From Pseudomonas batumici (GTDB lineage: Bacteria; Pseudomonadota; Gammaproteobacteria; Pseudomonadales; Pseudomonadaceae): 64,000 nt of DNA. The translations under genes and the position numbers were made by a program. This document shows positions 52,549 through 62,196 of this stretch, in pieces (positions within the stretch are counted from its first letter, which is position 1; every line of letters begins with the position of its first letter). The notes beneath the pieces were generated by a model that made no database searches, was not told where the DNA came from, and was given only the letters and a program-made list of their open reading frames with translations. The stretch lies in NCBI RefSeq assembly GCF_000820515.1, contig NZ_JXDG01000034.1, positions 30,487-94,486 on the forward strand, written 5' to 3'.

Positions 52549-52782
52549 TCAGGCGGTGGCAGTCGCACTCACGTTTTGAATCGCGCTCATGGCTTTCTTG
52601 TGGTGCTTGTGCTTCTTGTGCTTTTTCTTCATGGCAAGCTGCATGTCGGCCTTTTCGGCAGTGACCTTCTGGGTCTGGGTCGTCGGCGCCACCTGCGCCT
52701 GTGCCATCACCATCGGGACCACGCCCGCCTGAGCCACAACGATCGCCATGGCCAAGGCTTTCAGACGTTTCGAATTAAGCAT
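52549..52782 (-). CDS. Small exported Lys/His-rich protein
   Basis: A 77-residue protein with a signal peptide (RLKALAMAIVVAQAGVVPMVMAQA) and a short mature part containing the basic run KKKHKKHKHHKK. The second of two adjacent ATGs (52782) is seven bases from GGAG; the first (52785) is only four. I do not recognise a family. The His/Lys cluster could bind a transition metal or a polyanion in the periplasm. It has its own terminator. It is reported as a real gene because of the signal peptide, ribosome binding site and terminator. Confidence 0.72.
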   Translation of the reverse strand: MLNSKRLKALAMAIVVAQAGVVPMVMAQAQVAPTTQTQKVTAEKADMQLAMKKKHKKHKHHKKAMSAIQNVSATATA

Positions 52783-52785
52783 CAT

Positions 52786-53099
52786 GTCTCTCCATATTGA
52801 ACGGGGTTATGTCCTGATGGCCTTTACAACCGTACCCACCGGACAAGCGGGTCTCTCGGCTATATATGACTCTAGCCCGAGCTTCCGTAACAACCTGTCA
52901 GAATTGACAGTTCCGACGAACGGTCAAACCGCCGCCAGCACGGTGTGACATCGCCGGCAGGTGCCTGAATGAGTGAGAATTTTGCAGAGATTTGCATAAC
53001 AAGGCTGTCGGATATCGCCGAACTGATTGAGGGATTGCTCAACCAAGGCGTTCTGGTATCTGATGAGCACCTTCTCTTTCACGAAAAAGGATGTCGTTC
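52786..53099. other. Intergenic region without a recognised gene
   Basis: It holds the promoters of the small Lys/His-rich gene (left) and the aldo/keto reductase gene (right). A TATATATGACT stretch near 52861 and an AATTGACAGTT inverted sequence near 52901 are the only patterns seen. The small open frames are without ribosome binding sites. Confidence 0.5.
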
Positions 53100-54113
53100 A
53101 TGAGCTACCGCACCCTCGGCCATTCCGGATTGCAAGTCAGCGCGCTGACACTGGGCAGCATGATGTTCGGTGAGCAGACCGACACCGAAACCTCTCTGCG
53201 CATCATCGACAAGGCCTGGGACCAGGGCATCAACTTCATCGACACCGCGGACGTCTACACCGCCGGGCGCTCCGAGGAAATCGTCGGCGAAGCCATCGCC
53301 CGTCATCGCCATGAGTGGATCGTCGCGACCAAGGCCGGTTTCGGCCCGGTGGACGGCAAGCCCAACCGCAGCGGCCTGAGCCGCAAGCATCTGTTCAATG
53401 CCATCGAGGCCAGCCTGGGCCGCCTGGGCACCGACTACCTGGACATCTACTACCTGCACCGCGAAGACCACGGCACACCGCTGGAGGTCACGGTATCGGC
53501 CATCGGCGACCTGCTGCGCCAGGGCAAGATCCGTTATTGGGGCCTGTCCAACTATCGCGGCTGGCGCATTGCCGAAGTGATCCGCGTGGCCGAGCGCCTC
53601 GGGGTGGACAAGCCGGTGATCAGCCAGCCGCTGTACAACATCGTCAACCGCCAGGCCGAGACCGAGCAGATCACAGCCGCCGCAGCCTATGGCCTGGGCG
53701 TGGTGCCCTACAGCCCGCTGGCGCGCGGCGTGCTCAGCGGCAAATACGCCCCGGATGTCGCCCCGGACGCCAACAGCCGGGCCGGACGCCAGGACAAGCG
53801 CATCCTGGAGACCGAATGGCGGGTGGAGTCATTGCATATTGCCCAGCAGTTGCAGGCGTATACCCGGCAACGCGGCGTGGGCCTGGTGGAGTTCGCCATT
53901 GCCTGGGTGCTGAACAACGCGGCGGTCAGTTCGGCCATTGTCGGCCCGCGTACCGAGGAGCAATGGGACAGCTACACCAAGGCGCTGACGGTGAAGATCA
54001 GCGCCGAGGACGAAGCCTTTGTCGATTCCCTGGTGACGCCGGGGCATGCCTCCACACCGGGTTTCAACGACGTCAGTCACTTTGTCTCCGGACGCGTCCC
54101 GCGCTGCCTGTAA
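53100..54113 (+). CDS. Aldo/keto reductase
   Basis: A 337-residue NADPH-dependent TIM-barrel oxidoreductase. The catalytic tetrad is seen as Asp and Tyr in FIDTADVYTAGRSEEIVG, Lys in VATKAGF, and His in DIYYLHRED. The cofactor region is AIVGPRTEEQWDS. I prefer the ATG at 53100 (MSYRTLGHSGLQVSALTLG), nine bases after AAGG, over the one at 53091, which overlaps that sequence. It resembles YajO/YghZ-type reductases; the substrate is unknown. Confidence 0.92.
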   Translation: MSYRTLGHSGLQVSALTLGSMMFGEQTDTETSLRIIDKAWDQGINFIDTADVYTAGRSEEIVGEAIARHRHEWIVATKAGFGPVDGKPNRSGLSRKHLFNAIEASLGRLGTDYLDIYYLHREDHGTPLEVTVSAIGDLLRQGKIRYWGLSNYRGWRIAEVIRVAERLGVDKPVISQPLYNIVNRQAETEQITAAAAYGLGVVPYSPLARGVLSGKYAPDVAPDANSRAGRQDKRILETEWRVESLHIAQQLQAYTRQRGVGLVEFAIAWVLNNAAVSSAIVGPRTEEQWDSYTKALTVKISAEDEAFVDSLVTPGHASTPGFNDVSHFVSGRVPRCL

Positions 54114-54140
54114 CTCCGTCTCAAGGCGAACACGGTCACC

Positions 54141-54230
54141 CTGTAGGAGCCGGCTTGCTGGCGATAGGCGCGACGCGGTGCATCAGGTACACCGCGTTAT
54201 CGTTCATCGCCAGCAAGCCGGCTCCTACAC
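54141..54230. repeat. REPIN
   Basis: Perfectly matching inverted arms GTAGGAGCCGGCTTGCTGGC and CATCGCCAGCAAGCCGGCTC lie between the converging aldo/keto reductase and GAF-EAL genes. Confidence 0.9.
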
Positions 54231-54236
54231 GGTGTG

Positions 54237-56042
54237 TCAGCCCGTCTTCAGGGGGAAACGATCCTGCGCCGCCTGCTGGAAATAGCGCGCCTCTTCGATC
54301 GGCCTGGACAGAAAGTAGCCTTGCGCCTCGTCACAGCCGAAATGCTTGAGTATTTCCAGGCAGCCGAAACTTTCCACCCCCTCGGCCACCGTTCGATAGC
54401 CCAGGTCCCGGGCCACCCCGAGGATCGACTTCGCCACCCGCTGATGCTGGGCGCTGTTCTCCAGATCGAAAATCATCGACTGGTCGAGCTTGAGGATATT
54501 GGCCGGGATCTTGTGCAGGTAAGCGAAGTTGCTGTAACCCGTGCCGAAATCGTCGATGGCCACATCGATGCCCATGTTTCTCAGTTGCTGAAGCTGCTCG
54601 ATCACCCCGGCACTGGATCGAAGCCACTCGCCTTCGGTGATTTCAACCTCGAGCATCGCGGGATCGACCCCATGGAACGCACAGCGTTGCGCAATGACAT
54701 CGGCCACGTTGCGCCCATAGAAATCCCGGGATGAAAAGTTGAGCGATATTTTCTTGTCCCGGGCATAACCCGTGCTGGCAATCAACGTCACGACCCGCTC
54801 GACCACCCAATCCGTCACCGAATGGATCAGCGAGCTCTTCTCGACAATCGGAATGAACTCCGCGGGCGAGATGAAGCCATGTTGCCGATGATTCCAGCGA
54901 ATCAGCGCCTCGGCACTGACATGGGCGCCATCGCGCAACGAGAAGCGGGGTTGATAGACCAGGAACACATCATCGCACTTCAAGGCCGAGGTGATGTCCG
55001 GCAGCAGGCTGAAGAGGCGGCGAAAGACAACATCGTCCTGGTGGTTGTAATAGGCATAGGGTTGGCCTTTCTGCCGGGCAGTCTCCAGGGCGAACAGGCC
55101 CTTGCGCAGTAATTCCCGGGCCGTTTCCGGGCCACTCTCGAACTCCAGCAACCCCGCGCAGACCGTGGGGACCATGGGCAGGTTCTCGCTGATGGGCGCC
55201 CGGCGCAACCAATCCACCAGGCGGGGCAGGAAACCGCGCGCCTCATCGGCGTCCATCTGCATCGTGAAGGCAAACCCCTTGACCGCCACGTGATAGAGCT
55301 TGATTCCCGTGCCGATGAACGCCTGGATCCGCGAGGCCATATCCCGCAGCACCACTTCAAAGGGCAGCATGCCCTCCGCCACCGTCAACCGATGCGCCCA
55401 ATCCGTGTCCAGGGCATCGACCGTCACCAGCACTCGCTTGCGGCTATCGTCAGCCTGGATCAAGCCCTGCAGGTCGGAAAGAAATTGCGTACGGTTGGGC
55501 AAGCCGCTGACCGCATCCACGCGCTTGAGCAAATGCTGGCGCCCGATCAGTTGCATGATCAGCGCCGCGAAATCTTCCAGGGCCGTCTGGTCGTCCGGCG
55601 TCAGGCGGTGCGGGACCGTATCCAGGATGCAGACGCTGCCGATGGCGTAGCCGCTCTCGGTGCGCAGTGGCGCACCGGCATAAAAGGTCAGGCCCCCCTC
55701 ACCCTTGACCACGGGAAAGTCGGCAAAGCGCGGGTCCAGGCGGGCATTGTCGACCACGAACACACCGTTTTGCCGGACCGTGTGGGCACAGAACGACGAT
55801 TCCAGCTCAAGCGCTTCCCCGGCAGAAAAACCCGTGGTGGCAAGGAACCACTGCCGATCCTTGTCAATCAGGCTGACGATCGCCACCGGCGCTTGAAAGC
55901 GCGAGGCCACCAAGCGACAGACCCGCTCGAAACACTCATCGCGGGCCACGTCCATCAGGTCGGAGGCATGCAGCGCGGCCAGCCGCTCCTCTTCTTCGCG
56001 ATCGCGCAACAACATCTGCTCGACTGTCGTGAGTTTTTTCAT
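54237..56042 (-). CDS. GAF - degenerate GGDEF - EAL cyclic-di-GMP protein
   Basis: A 601-residue soluble protein. A GAF domain (about 30-170: FERVCRLVASRFQAPVAIVSLIDKDRQWF, SFCAHTVRQNGVFVVDNARLDPRF, GSVCILDTVPHRLT) is followed by a GGDEF-like domain whose signature is lost (YHVAVKGFAFTM at the expected place). A complete EAL domain starts near residue 355: SAEALIRWNH, NFSSRDF, E-I-T-E, DDFGTGYSNFAYL, KLDQSMI, EGVES. It is probably a phosphodiesterase regulated by the GAF ligand. The start is ATG 56042 or GTG 56048. Confidence 0.92.
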   Translation of the reverse strand: MKKLTTVEQMLLRDREEEERLAALHASDLMDVARDECFERVCRLVASRFQAPVAIVSLIDKDRQWFLATTGFSAGEALELESSFCAHTVRQNGVFVVDNARLDPRFADFPVVKGEGGLTFYAGAPLRTESGYAIGSVCILDTVPHRLTPDDQTALEDFAALIMQLIGRQHLLKRVDAVSGLPNRTQFLSDLQGLIQADDSRKRVLVTVDALDTDWAHRLTVAEGMLPFEVVLRDMASRIQAFIGTGIKLYHVAVKGFAFTMQMDADEARGFLPRLVDWLRRAPISENLPMVPTVCAGLLEFESGPETARELLRKGLFALETARQKGQPYAYYNHQDDVVFRRLFSLLPDITSALKCDDVFLVYQPRFSLRDGAHVSAEALIRWNHRQHGFISPAEFIPIVEKSSLIHSVTDWVVERVVTLIASTGYARDKKISLNFSSRDFYGRNVADVIAQRCAFHGVDPAMLEVEITEGEWLRSSAGVIEQLQQLRNMGIDVAIDDFGTGYSNFAYLHKIPANILKLDQSMIFDLENSAQHQRVAKSILGVARDLGYRTVAEGVESFGCLEILKHFGCDEAQGYFLSRPIEEARYFQQAAQDRFPLKTG

Positions 56043-56187
56043 CAGCACCCGTTGTCGTCAATCTGTCTTGTTCAGTCGGCCACGCGAAGATGGCCTTTTG
56101 CCGCCAATCATTGCGCGAGCACCGAATAATATCCAGACAAATGCGACCAACGTCTGACCGGGCGCAAAAAAACCTATGGGAAAAAAA

Positions 56188-57042
56188 TTACAGACGCCCC
56201 TCTTCGCGCAGACGTCGGCCAATCCGCTGGATCTCGGCCTCGCCCTGGACCAGCGCCGCGGCGCTGGTATGCACCGAGTAGTTGCCCAGCACCAGGTCAT
56301 GGGGATGCTTGCGCGCCGACCCCAGTACGAAGGTGGTGTCGCCCCGGGCCACCAACTCAATGGCATCCTCGTTCTCCTCGAAGATCGCCAGTTCACCCTC
56401 GCCGAGCAGTCCCTTGCGGTCACCCGCGTCAAGCCGGCCGACATCGACGGCAACCCAGCCGACGGTGTGACCGGCTGGCGGTACATAGGTCCAACGCTCG
56501 CCGTCCTTCAACTGAACGGCCAGGTAATTCATCGGTGCGGGCGCCTCGATCAGGCTCTGCGCCGCGCCATACTGCCCCAGCAGCACGCGCGCCGGCCCTT
56601 CCTGCTGCACCTGGGACGGCGTCAGGTACTGACTGCGGGCCGGTGCATTCTCTTGCGCCGCCGGTAGCGCCACCCAGAGCTGGAATCCCCGCACGTGGCT
56701 GACCTCGGGCACGATCGAGCCGGTGTGCCAGACACCATTGCCCGCCTGCATCCATTCGACGCCGCCGGCCAGCAAGCGGCCCTGCTCGCCAGTGCTGTCC
56801 TCATAGAAAAACTCGCCTTCGCTCAGATAGCTCAACGTGGCGATACCGGAATGCGGGTGCATGCCGAACCCCGGCTGGCCGGCCCTGGTCCGGAAGCTGA
56901 AATGATCGAGGAAGACGAACGGCTTGAGCCACCCACCCAGGTCACCGGGACTCACCAGGCGCGTGATCGCCCCGTGCGTGCTGCCGTGGGTACGATAAAC
57001 AATGGCGCGCGGCTGCGTGGCGCGTGCAGTGGCGGTGCTCAT
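56188..57042 (-). CDS. Pirin-family protein
   Basis: A 284-residue bicupin. The N-terminal cupin has LKPFVFLDHFSFRTRAGQPGFGMHPHSGIATLSYLSEGEFFYEDSTG, in which MHPHSGIAT supplies two metal-binding His. AGNGVWHTGSIVPE follows at the position of the other ligands, and a pirin C-terminal domain (TPSQVQQEGPARVLLGQYG, LVLGNYSVHTS) is complete. Some pirins are quercetinases or redox-linked regulators; the role here is unknown. Its ATG overlaps the stop of a 17-codon reading frame by four bases and has GGAGG four bases ahead. A LysR gene is divergent upstream. Confidence 0.92.
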   Translation of the reverse strand: MSTATARATQPRAIVYRTHGSTHGAITRLVSPGDLGGWLKPFVFLDHFSFRTRAGQPGFGMHPHSGIATLSYLSEGEFFYEDSTGEQGRLLAGGVEWMQAGNGVWHTGSIVPEVSHVRGFQLWVALPAAQENAPARSQYLTPSQVQQEGPARVLLGQYGAAQSLIEAPAPMNYLAVQLKDGERWTYVPPAGHTVGWVAVDVGRLDAGDRKGLLGEGELAIFEENEDAIELVARGDTTFVLGSARKHPHDLVLGNYSVHTSAAALVQGEAEIQRIGRRLREEGRL

Positions 57043-57092
57043 GCGGCCTCCCGGGTCGAGTCGATGACGATGAGCGGGTGTTGTGCAGTCAT
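57039..57092 (-). CDS. 17-codon reading frame coupled to the pirin gene
   Basis: An ATG nine bases after AGGAG opens a frame encoding MTAQHPLIVIDSTREAA, whose TGA overlaps the pirin ATG (ATGA). It may be a leader peptide that couples translation of pirin, or the remnant of a larger upstream gene. It encodes no recognisable domain. Confidence 0.45.
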   Translation of the reverse strand: MTAQHPLIVIDSTREAA

Positions 57093-57225
57093 GGAAGTAC
57101 TCCTGAAAAGTGATCGGATAAACCGCTTGTCCCCATGAACAGGGGGGCGCGGTCCGGGGTCGATTACGACGCAGTATGGATCGCCCCTCATTACTGGACT
57201 AGATGGCATAATTGGATTTCACTTA

Positions 57226-57237
57226 TCCATTTATGGA
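57226..57237. promoter_or_regulatory. Inverted repeat in the pirin/LysR divergent region
   Basis: TCCAT-TT-ATGGA lies 12 bases before the lysR ATG, with a related ATTGGAT just upstream. It is a candidate LysR-protein site. Confidence 0.4.
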
Positions 57238-57249
57238 AGTAATTCAACC

Positions 57250-58173
57250 ATGCTCGACCTGAATGAAATCGCCATGTTCGTCCAGGTGGTGCGCTACGGC
57301 AGCTTTGCCGAGGCAGCGCGGCGCCTGGGGGTGCCGGCCAATACCCTGAGCCGGCGCATCCAGCAGCTTGAAGCCCGGCTCGGCACACGCCTGATGCAAC
57401 GCTCCACCCGCAAGCTGACGCTGACCGGCGCCGGTCAGGCCTTCCATGCTCGTTGCGCCGGGGCCGTCGACGGTTTGCTCGACGCGAGCCTGGAACTGCA
57501 AGACGCCAACCAGGTCCCCAGCGGTCTGGTGCGCGTGGCGGCCACCGCCGATTTCTTCGAGTTTTTCCCGATGGACTGGATCGCCGAATTCCTCGCCCGC
57601 TATCCGCAGGTCAGTCTCGACTTCGTCCTCAGCGATGCAAAAGCCGACCTGATCGCCGAACAGATAGACGTCGCCTTCCGCGCCGGCCTCCTGCAGGATT
57701 CGGCCTTTGTCGGCCGCCAACTGCTGGGGCCGCGTAGCGACGGCCTGGTGGCCAGCCCCGCCTATCTCGCAGCCCGTGGCGCCCCGACGACCTTGCAGGA
57801 TCTGGTTCACCACGACTGCATCAGTTCCTCGCACCCCAGCGGCCACACCACCTGGCGCCTGAGCAACCCCAGCGGCGTGGAGGAAGAGGTGCAGGTCAGC
57901 GGCCGCTTCAGCGCCAACACCGCCCAGTCGCTGCGCAAGGCCGCCCTGGCGGGCCTGGGTATTGTGCTGTTACCGCCGGCCATGGCCCGGCTCGATGTGC
58001 AGTCCGGGTTACTGGTGCCGGTGCTGCCCGAGTACCAACGCAAGAGCCGGGGCATGAGCGTGGTCTACCCGAGTCGGCGCCAGTTGCCGCTGGCGGTGTC
58101 GGTGTTTATCGACACCTTCATGGAAAAGCTCCATGGACAGGATGCGTTGCTGGAGTCTCCCCCTCTCCCTTGA
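57250..58173 (+). CDS. LysR-family transcriptional regulator
   Basis: A 307-residue LTTR. The helix-turn-helix is MLDLNEIAMFVQVVRYGSFAEAARRLGVPANTLSRRIQQLEARLGTRLMQRSTR, of the CrgA/DsdC-like subgroup that often flanks pirin genes. The effector domain begins near residue 92 (LVRVAATADFFEFFPMDWIAEF). It is head-to-head with the pirin gene across about 157 bases and probably controls it. Confidence 0.92.
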   Translation: MLDLNEIAMFVQVVRYGSFAEAARRLGVPANTLSRRIQQLEARLGTRLMQRSTRKLTLTGAGQAFHARCAGAVDGLLDASLELQDANQVPSGLVRVAATADFFEFFPMDWIAEFLARYPQVSLDFVLSDAKADLIAEQIDVAFRAGLLQDSAFVGRQLLGPRSDGLVASPAYLAARGAPTTLQDLVHHDCISSSHPSGHTTWRLSNPSGVEEEVQVSGRFSANTAQSLRKAALAGLGIVLLPPAMARLDVQSGLLVPVLPEYQRKSRGMSVVYPSRRQLPLAVSVFIDTFMEKLHGQDALLESPPLP

Positions 58174-58236
58174 GTGACGTTCAGCGTCAAGCAATCCGGG
58201 CCGTTGACCACGCAGCTTGTGCCGCGGATCAGGCCA

Positions 58237-58662
58237 TCAACGGCGCTCGGAACGCCTGGCGGCGCGATGTGCGCGCAGGGTGATGATCGAAGCGACGATA
58301 CCGCCCACCAAGGTAAAGACAGCGCCCAGGATCCCGAGCAAGAGTGTGACCAACCCGTTGTGCAAAAAACTATTGATCCGGGCAGCAGCGGGCCGCGACG
58401 GGTCATACAACACCGGTACCCACTCCCCGGTCTTGAAGCCTGGCGGCTGTTCGCAGAGGCTGCCGTTGAATTGAACGGTCTGTTGTCGGCTCGTCAAGAA
58501 CCGCACCGTGATACAACCGTCCCGGGTGACATTCACGACCTCGCCGACGGTCTTGATCATCTTCTCCTGCTCCACAAGACGGTCGATGTGTATCAATACC
58601 GCCCCCAACATCATCAATACACCGACCGGAACAAATATCCACAAATCCTTTGTTTTGCCCAT
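58237..58662 (-). CDS. DUF3592 membrane protein
   Basis: A 141-residue protein with two membrane segments (about 7-25, LWIFVPVGVLMMLGAVLI; and about 105-128, GLVTLLLGILGAVFTLVGGIVASII) and an intervening soluble beta-rich domain (GEVVNVTRDGCITVRFLTSRQQTVQF, GEWVPVLYDPSRPAAARI) characteristic of DUF3592. A basic C-terminal tail is cytosolic. The ATG at 58662 has GGAGG nine bases upstream. The function is unknown. Confidence 0.82.
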   Translation of the reverse strand: MGKTKDLWIFVPVGVLMMLGAVLIHIDRLVEQEKMIKTVGEVVNVTRDGCITVRFLTSRQQTVQFNGSLCEQPPGFKTGEWVPVLYDPSRPAAARINSFLHNGLVTLLLGILGAVFTLVGGIVASIITLRAHRAARRSERR

Positions 58663-59048
58663 CAATCGCTCCCTCCCCGGTTATTCCGCTGTCCCGGAGC
58701 GCCGCGAGCCCTGCACTGAACAGGACTGATAAACAGCGCCGCGCCTTGGAATCGGCTGCCGCAATCCATCATTACCGACATACTTCAAGACACTCTCCGG
58801 ACAGTCAACGGCGTAAACACTAACAACTATTCAATCTATTACGCACCTATTAATTTATCACCCGACAGCCACTCAACCACGCAATAAACTATCAACTCTA
58901 CCCAGAACAAAACAAAGTAAGAAGCGTCCTAAAATATTGAAAAGAATTACCTACCCCTATTTAAATCCCCCACACGACTCGATCCCGACGGGTGGAGTTT
59001 TAAAATAAACGGGGCATGCTCCAGCGGCGAAAGCCTTCGCCCGGACAT
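58663..59048. other. AT-rich intergenic region without a recognised gene
   Basis: Bases about 58780-58980 are clearly AT-richer than the rest of the window. They could be a target of MvaT-type silencers or a promoter region for the DUF3592 gene. No coding frame with a ribosome binding site was found. Confidence 0.5.
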
Positions 59049-59094
59049 AAAAAAACACCCACTGACCGGTCGCGAGACCGGGCAGCGGGTGTTT
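59049..59094 (-). terminator. mqo Rho-independent terminator
   Basis: A long stem with outer arms AAACACCC and GGGTGTTT and inner arms GACCGGTC/GACCGGG ends in seven T residues on the minus strand, about 50 bases past the mqo stop. Confidence 0.9.
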
Positions 59095-59109
59095 TGGGGG
59101 AGCACGCTG

Positions 59110-59134
59110 CCCCGCCAAACCCTGTTTGGCGGGG
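59110..59134. other. Perfect hairpin just after mqo
   Basis: A ten-base-pair stem CCCCGCCAAA/TTTGGCGGGG with a five-base loop starts eight bases past the mqo stop, ahead of the terminator. It probably protects the mRNA 3' end or helps termination. Confidence 0.6.
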
Positions 59135-59141
59135 CGAGGTC

Positions 59142-60788
59142 TTACAGCGCCATGTCAGCCGCCGGAGAGCCCTCGGCCTTTGGCTTGTCGCCCGCAGGTG
59201 CCGCTGGAGCGGCTGCGGTCTGGCCGATCACCGGAGGCTTGCTCAGTTGCAGGATCTCGGCGGTGTAGTTCCATTCCTTCTGCAAGGCTTCAGGGTTGCT
59301 GTTGAGCTGGGTGCCGTAGCTTGGAATGAGCTGGTGCAGCTTTTCCTGCCAGGCAGGCGTCGCGACCTGGTCCTTGAAGACCTTTTCCAGAACGGTCAGC
59401 ATAATCGGCACGGCAGTGGAAGCACCTGGCGATGCCCCCAGCAGACCGGCGATGCTGTTGTCCTTGGCGGTGACCACTTCGGTACCGAGTTTCAGGACAC
59501 CGCCCTTCTCTTCGTCACGCTTGATGATCTGCACGCGCTGACCGGCCTGCCACAGGCGCCAGTCTTCTTTCTTCGCCAGGGGGAAGTATTCCTTCAGGGC
59601 GTTGAAGCGATCGTCATCCGACATCATCAACTGACCGGCCAGGTATTCGACCAGCGGGTACTGCTCGATACCCACGCGGGTCATCGGCCAGACGTTGTGG
59701 GTGGTGGTGCTGGTCAGCAGGTCGAAGTACGAACCGTTCTTCAGGAACTTGGTGGAGAAGGTCGCGAATGGCCCGAACAGGATCACGCGCTTGCCGTCCA
59801 ACACACGGGTGTCCAGGTGTGGAACCGACATGGGCGGCGCACCGGTCGAAGCGATACCGTAGGCCTTGGCCATATGCTTGAGGGCGATGTCCTGGTTATC
59901 GGTGATCAGGAACGAACCGCCTACCGGGAAGCCTGCGTAGTCGTTGGCTTCAGGGATACCGGACTTCTGCAGCAGGTGCAGCGAACCGCCACCGGCACCG
60001 ATGAACACGAACTTGGCGTCGGCCGCGGTTTCGCTGCCGTCCTTCAGGTTCTTGTAGGTGACACGCCAACTGCCGTCGTCGTTGCGCTTGATGTCCTCGA
60101 CTTCACTCGACAGATGCAGCTTGAAGTTCGGTTGGGCTTGCAGGTGGGCGACGTACTGGCGAGTGATTTCGCCGAAGTTCACGTCGGTGCCGATGGGCGT
60201 CCAGGTGGCGGCGATCTTCTGCTTCGGATCACGCCCTTCCATCATCAGCGGGACCCACTTCTTGATCTGCTCCTGATCTTCGCTGTACTGCATGCTGCTG
60301 AACAGCGGGCTGGTCTGCAGCGCCGCGTAGCGATCCTTGAGGAACTTGACGTTGTCATCGCCCCACATGAAGCTCATGTGCGGTGTCGAGTTGATGAACG
60401 AGTGCGGGTTCTTCAGCACGCCCTGACGGACCTGCCAGGACAGGAACTGACGGGTGATCTGGAACGCCTCGTTGATCTCGATCGCCTTGTGGATATCGAT
60501 CTTGCCGTCTTTGTCGTAAGGCGTGTAGTTCGACTCGGCCAGGGCGGAGTGGCCGGTACCGGCGTTGTTCCAGCCGTTGGAGCTTTCCTCGGCGACGCCG
60601 TCGAGACGCTCGACCATCTCAATCGACCAGTCCGGCTGCAGCTGATTGAGCCCGACCCCCAGGGTCGAACTCATGATGCCCCCGCCGATGAGCAGCACAT
60701 CGACTTTCTTTGCTTCGGCCGCGTGGACGGACATCGCGCCCATCGACACCGCCAGCCCCAGCAGCGCTGTGTTCAGTTTCTTCAACAT
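59142..60788 (-). CDS. mqo: Malate:quinone oxidoreductase
   Basis: A 548-residue FAD-dependent, membrane-associated enzyme passing electrons from malate to the quinone pool in place of NAD-malate dehydrogenase. The FAD motif is [22 protein letters not shown]; other conserved blocks are [22 protein letters not shown] and [20 protein letters not shown]. An N-terminal stretch ([22 protein letters not shown]) looks like a signal peptide, unlike cytosolic Mqo proteins. The C-terminus has an Ala/Pro-rich tail ([17 protein letters not shown]). It is a single-gene unit with its own terminator. Confidence 0.95.
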   Translation of the reverse strand: MLKKLNTALLGLAVSMGAMSVHAAEAKKVDVLLIGGGIMSSTLGVGLNQLQPDWSIEMVERLDGVAEESSNGWNNAGTGHSALAESNYTPYDKDGKIDIHKAIEINEAFQITRQFLSWQVRQGVLKNPHSFINSTPHMSFMWGDDNVKFLKDRYAALQTSPLFSSMQYSEDQEQIKKWVPLMMEGRDPKQKIAATWTPIGTDVNFGEITRQYVAHLQAQPNFKLHLSSEVEDIKRNDDGSWRVTYKNLKDGSETAADAKFVFIGAGGGSLHLLQKSGIPEANDYAGFPVGGSFLITDNQDIALKHMAKAYGIASTGAPPMSVPHLDTRVLDGKRVILFGPFATFSTKFLKNGSYFDLLTSTTTHNVWPMTRVGIEQYPLVEYLAGQLMMSDDDRFNALKEYFPLAKKEDWRLWQAGQRVQIIKRDEEKGGVLKLGTEVVTAKDNSIAGLLGASPGASTAVPIMLTVLEKVFKDQVATPAWQEKLHQLIPSYGTQLNSNPEALQKEWNYTAEILQLSKPPVIGQTAAAPAAPAGDKPKAEGSPAADMAL

Positions 60789-61194
60789 TCAGTAATACCT
60801 GGATAGGTAGACACACAAGGCCCATGAAAATCACCGGCCTCAGTTTCATGTCCCTCCTGCGCTGACTTCTTGTTAGTCATTGGCTTCAGCTACGTTGGGT
60901 GACACTCATTTTGTTTGCCTTGGATCGGACCTGGCCAATGAGCAGAGTCAGTCAGCTCATTCATCAAGGCCCGTCAGGCTTTTTCGCAACTCCTTCGACG
61001 TTTGGTCACCTCGGATAGGCACGCTAGACGCTTCCGTGCTGCGGCATAATACCTCAGCTACGTGAGTTGATGAAAATGCCTCGCCTTTACATAGAAAAGA
61101 ACTACAAAGATTGTGGTTAAGCCGGTCGGGGTTCAAGTGCTCCTGCCCTGGGAAATCCGGCATCATGGGAGCCGTCCGTCCAAGGGAGATACCC
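60789..61194. other. Intergenic region between mqo and the CAP-domain gene
   Basis: It holds the divergent mqo and CAP-gene promoters. The only pattern seen is CTCA-N6-TGAG near 61052-61065. No gene with a ribosome binding site was found. Confidence 0.5.
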
Positions 61195-62046
61195 ATGCGT
61201 TTCATACCCTCGCTTATCGGTCTGGCCACCCTGGCGCTGGGCCCGGTGTTCACGGCAAGCGCCGCGTCCCCCGACCAGGCGCAACTGGTTGACTCGATCA
61301 ACCAGTACCGCAGCCAGGCACAGCGCTGCGCGAGCCAGGCGTCGCAGGAGTTGCCACCTCTGGTTGCCGATCCACGCCTGGTGCTGCCCATCGACAATCC
61401 GGGCAACTTGCAGCAGGCGCTGGCCGCGAAGGCCTATCCGATGGTCACCGTGCAGGCGATCAGCCTGTCAGGACCGCGCGACGCGGCGGCGGCCATGAAA
61501 GCGCTGCAGGAAAGTTTCTGCCAGGTGGTGCTGAACCCGCAGTTCGTCGATATCGGCGTCAACCGTGAAGGACAGCAGTGGCGCATCGTGCTGGCGCGAC
61601 CGCTGCTGAGCGGGCGCCTGGGTGACTGGCAGGCGGAAGGCCAGAAGCTGCTGGAACAGATCAACAGCGCCCGCAGGCAACCGCGCCAATGCGGTGGCCA
61701 GGCCTTTGCCGCGACCACACCGTTGGCCTGGAACGCCGTACTGGCGGGGGCCGCCGAAAACCATACGCGGAACATGGCCAACAACAACTTCTTCGACCAC
61801 AAGGACCGCGACGGTCGCACCCCCGGTGACCGGGCCGAACTGGCCGGCTACAACGGCCAGTTGATCGGCGAGAACATCGCCGCCGGGCAAGACACCGTGC
61901 GCAAGGTGGTCGACGGCTGGCTGTCCAGCCCCGGCCACTGCGCGAACCTGATGAATCCGCAATTCCGCGAGCTGGGCGCCGCCTATGCGGTGGATCCGAA
62001 GAGCGATTCGGGGATCTACTGGACCGCGATGTTCGGCACCCATTAA
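61195..62046 (+). CDS. Exported CAP/SCP-domain protein
   Basis: A 283-residue periplasmic protein. A signal peptide (MRFIPSLIGLATLALGPVFTASA) is followed by an N-terminal region of unclear fold with two cysteines, then a C-terminal CAP domain from about residue 150 (LLEQINSARRQPRQCGG). CAP motifs are AAENHTRNMANNNFFDHKDRDG with the two cavity His, GENIAAGQ, and WLSSPGHCANLMNPQFRELGAAY. YkwD-like bacterial CAP proteins are known, but the function is mostly undefined. GGGAG is six bases before the ATG. Confidence 0.9.
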   Translation: MRFIPSLIGLATLALGPVFTASAASPDQAQLVDSINQYRSQAQRCASQASQELPPLVADPRLVLPIDNPGNLQQALAAKAYPMVTVQAISLSGPRDAAAAMKALQESFCQVVLNPQFVDIGVNREGQQWRIVLARPLLSGRLGDWQAEGQKLLEQINSARRQPRQCGGQAFAATTPLAWNAVLAGAAENHTRNMANNNFFDHKDRDGRTPGDRAELAGYNGQLIGENIAAGQDTVRKVVDGWLSSPGHCANLMNPQFRELGAAYAVDPKSDSGIYWTAMFGTH

Positions 62047-62062
62047 CTGACCGGACATCCCC

Positions 62063-62162
62063 CTTGTGGGAGCCGGCTTGCCGGCGATGAGGCCCTCAAG
62101 TCTTGTAGGATCTCGTCGGCCGCCATCGCCGGCAATCGAGCGTCGACCGGCCGCTCCCACAT
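62063..62162. repeat. REPIN
   Basis: The left arm GTGGGAGCCGGCTTGCCGGC is paired with a more diverged right arm (CATCGCCGGCAATCGAGC, then GGCCGCTCCCAC). It lies between the converging CAP and acetyltransferase genes. Confidence 0.8.
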
Positions 62163-62196
62163 TGGGTTTTGTGGCAGACTCAGGATCCTATCGTCC

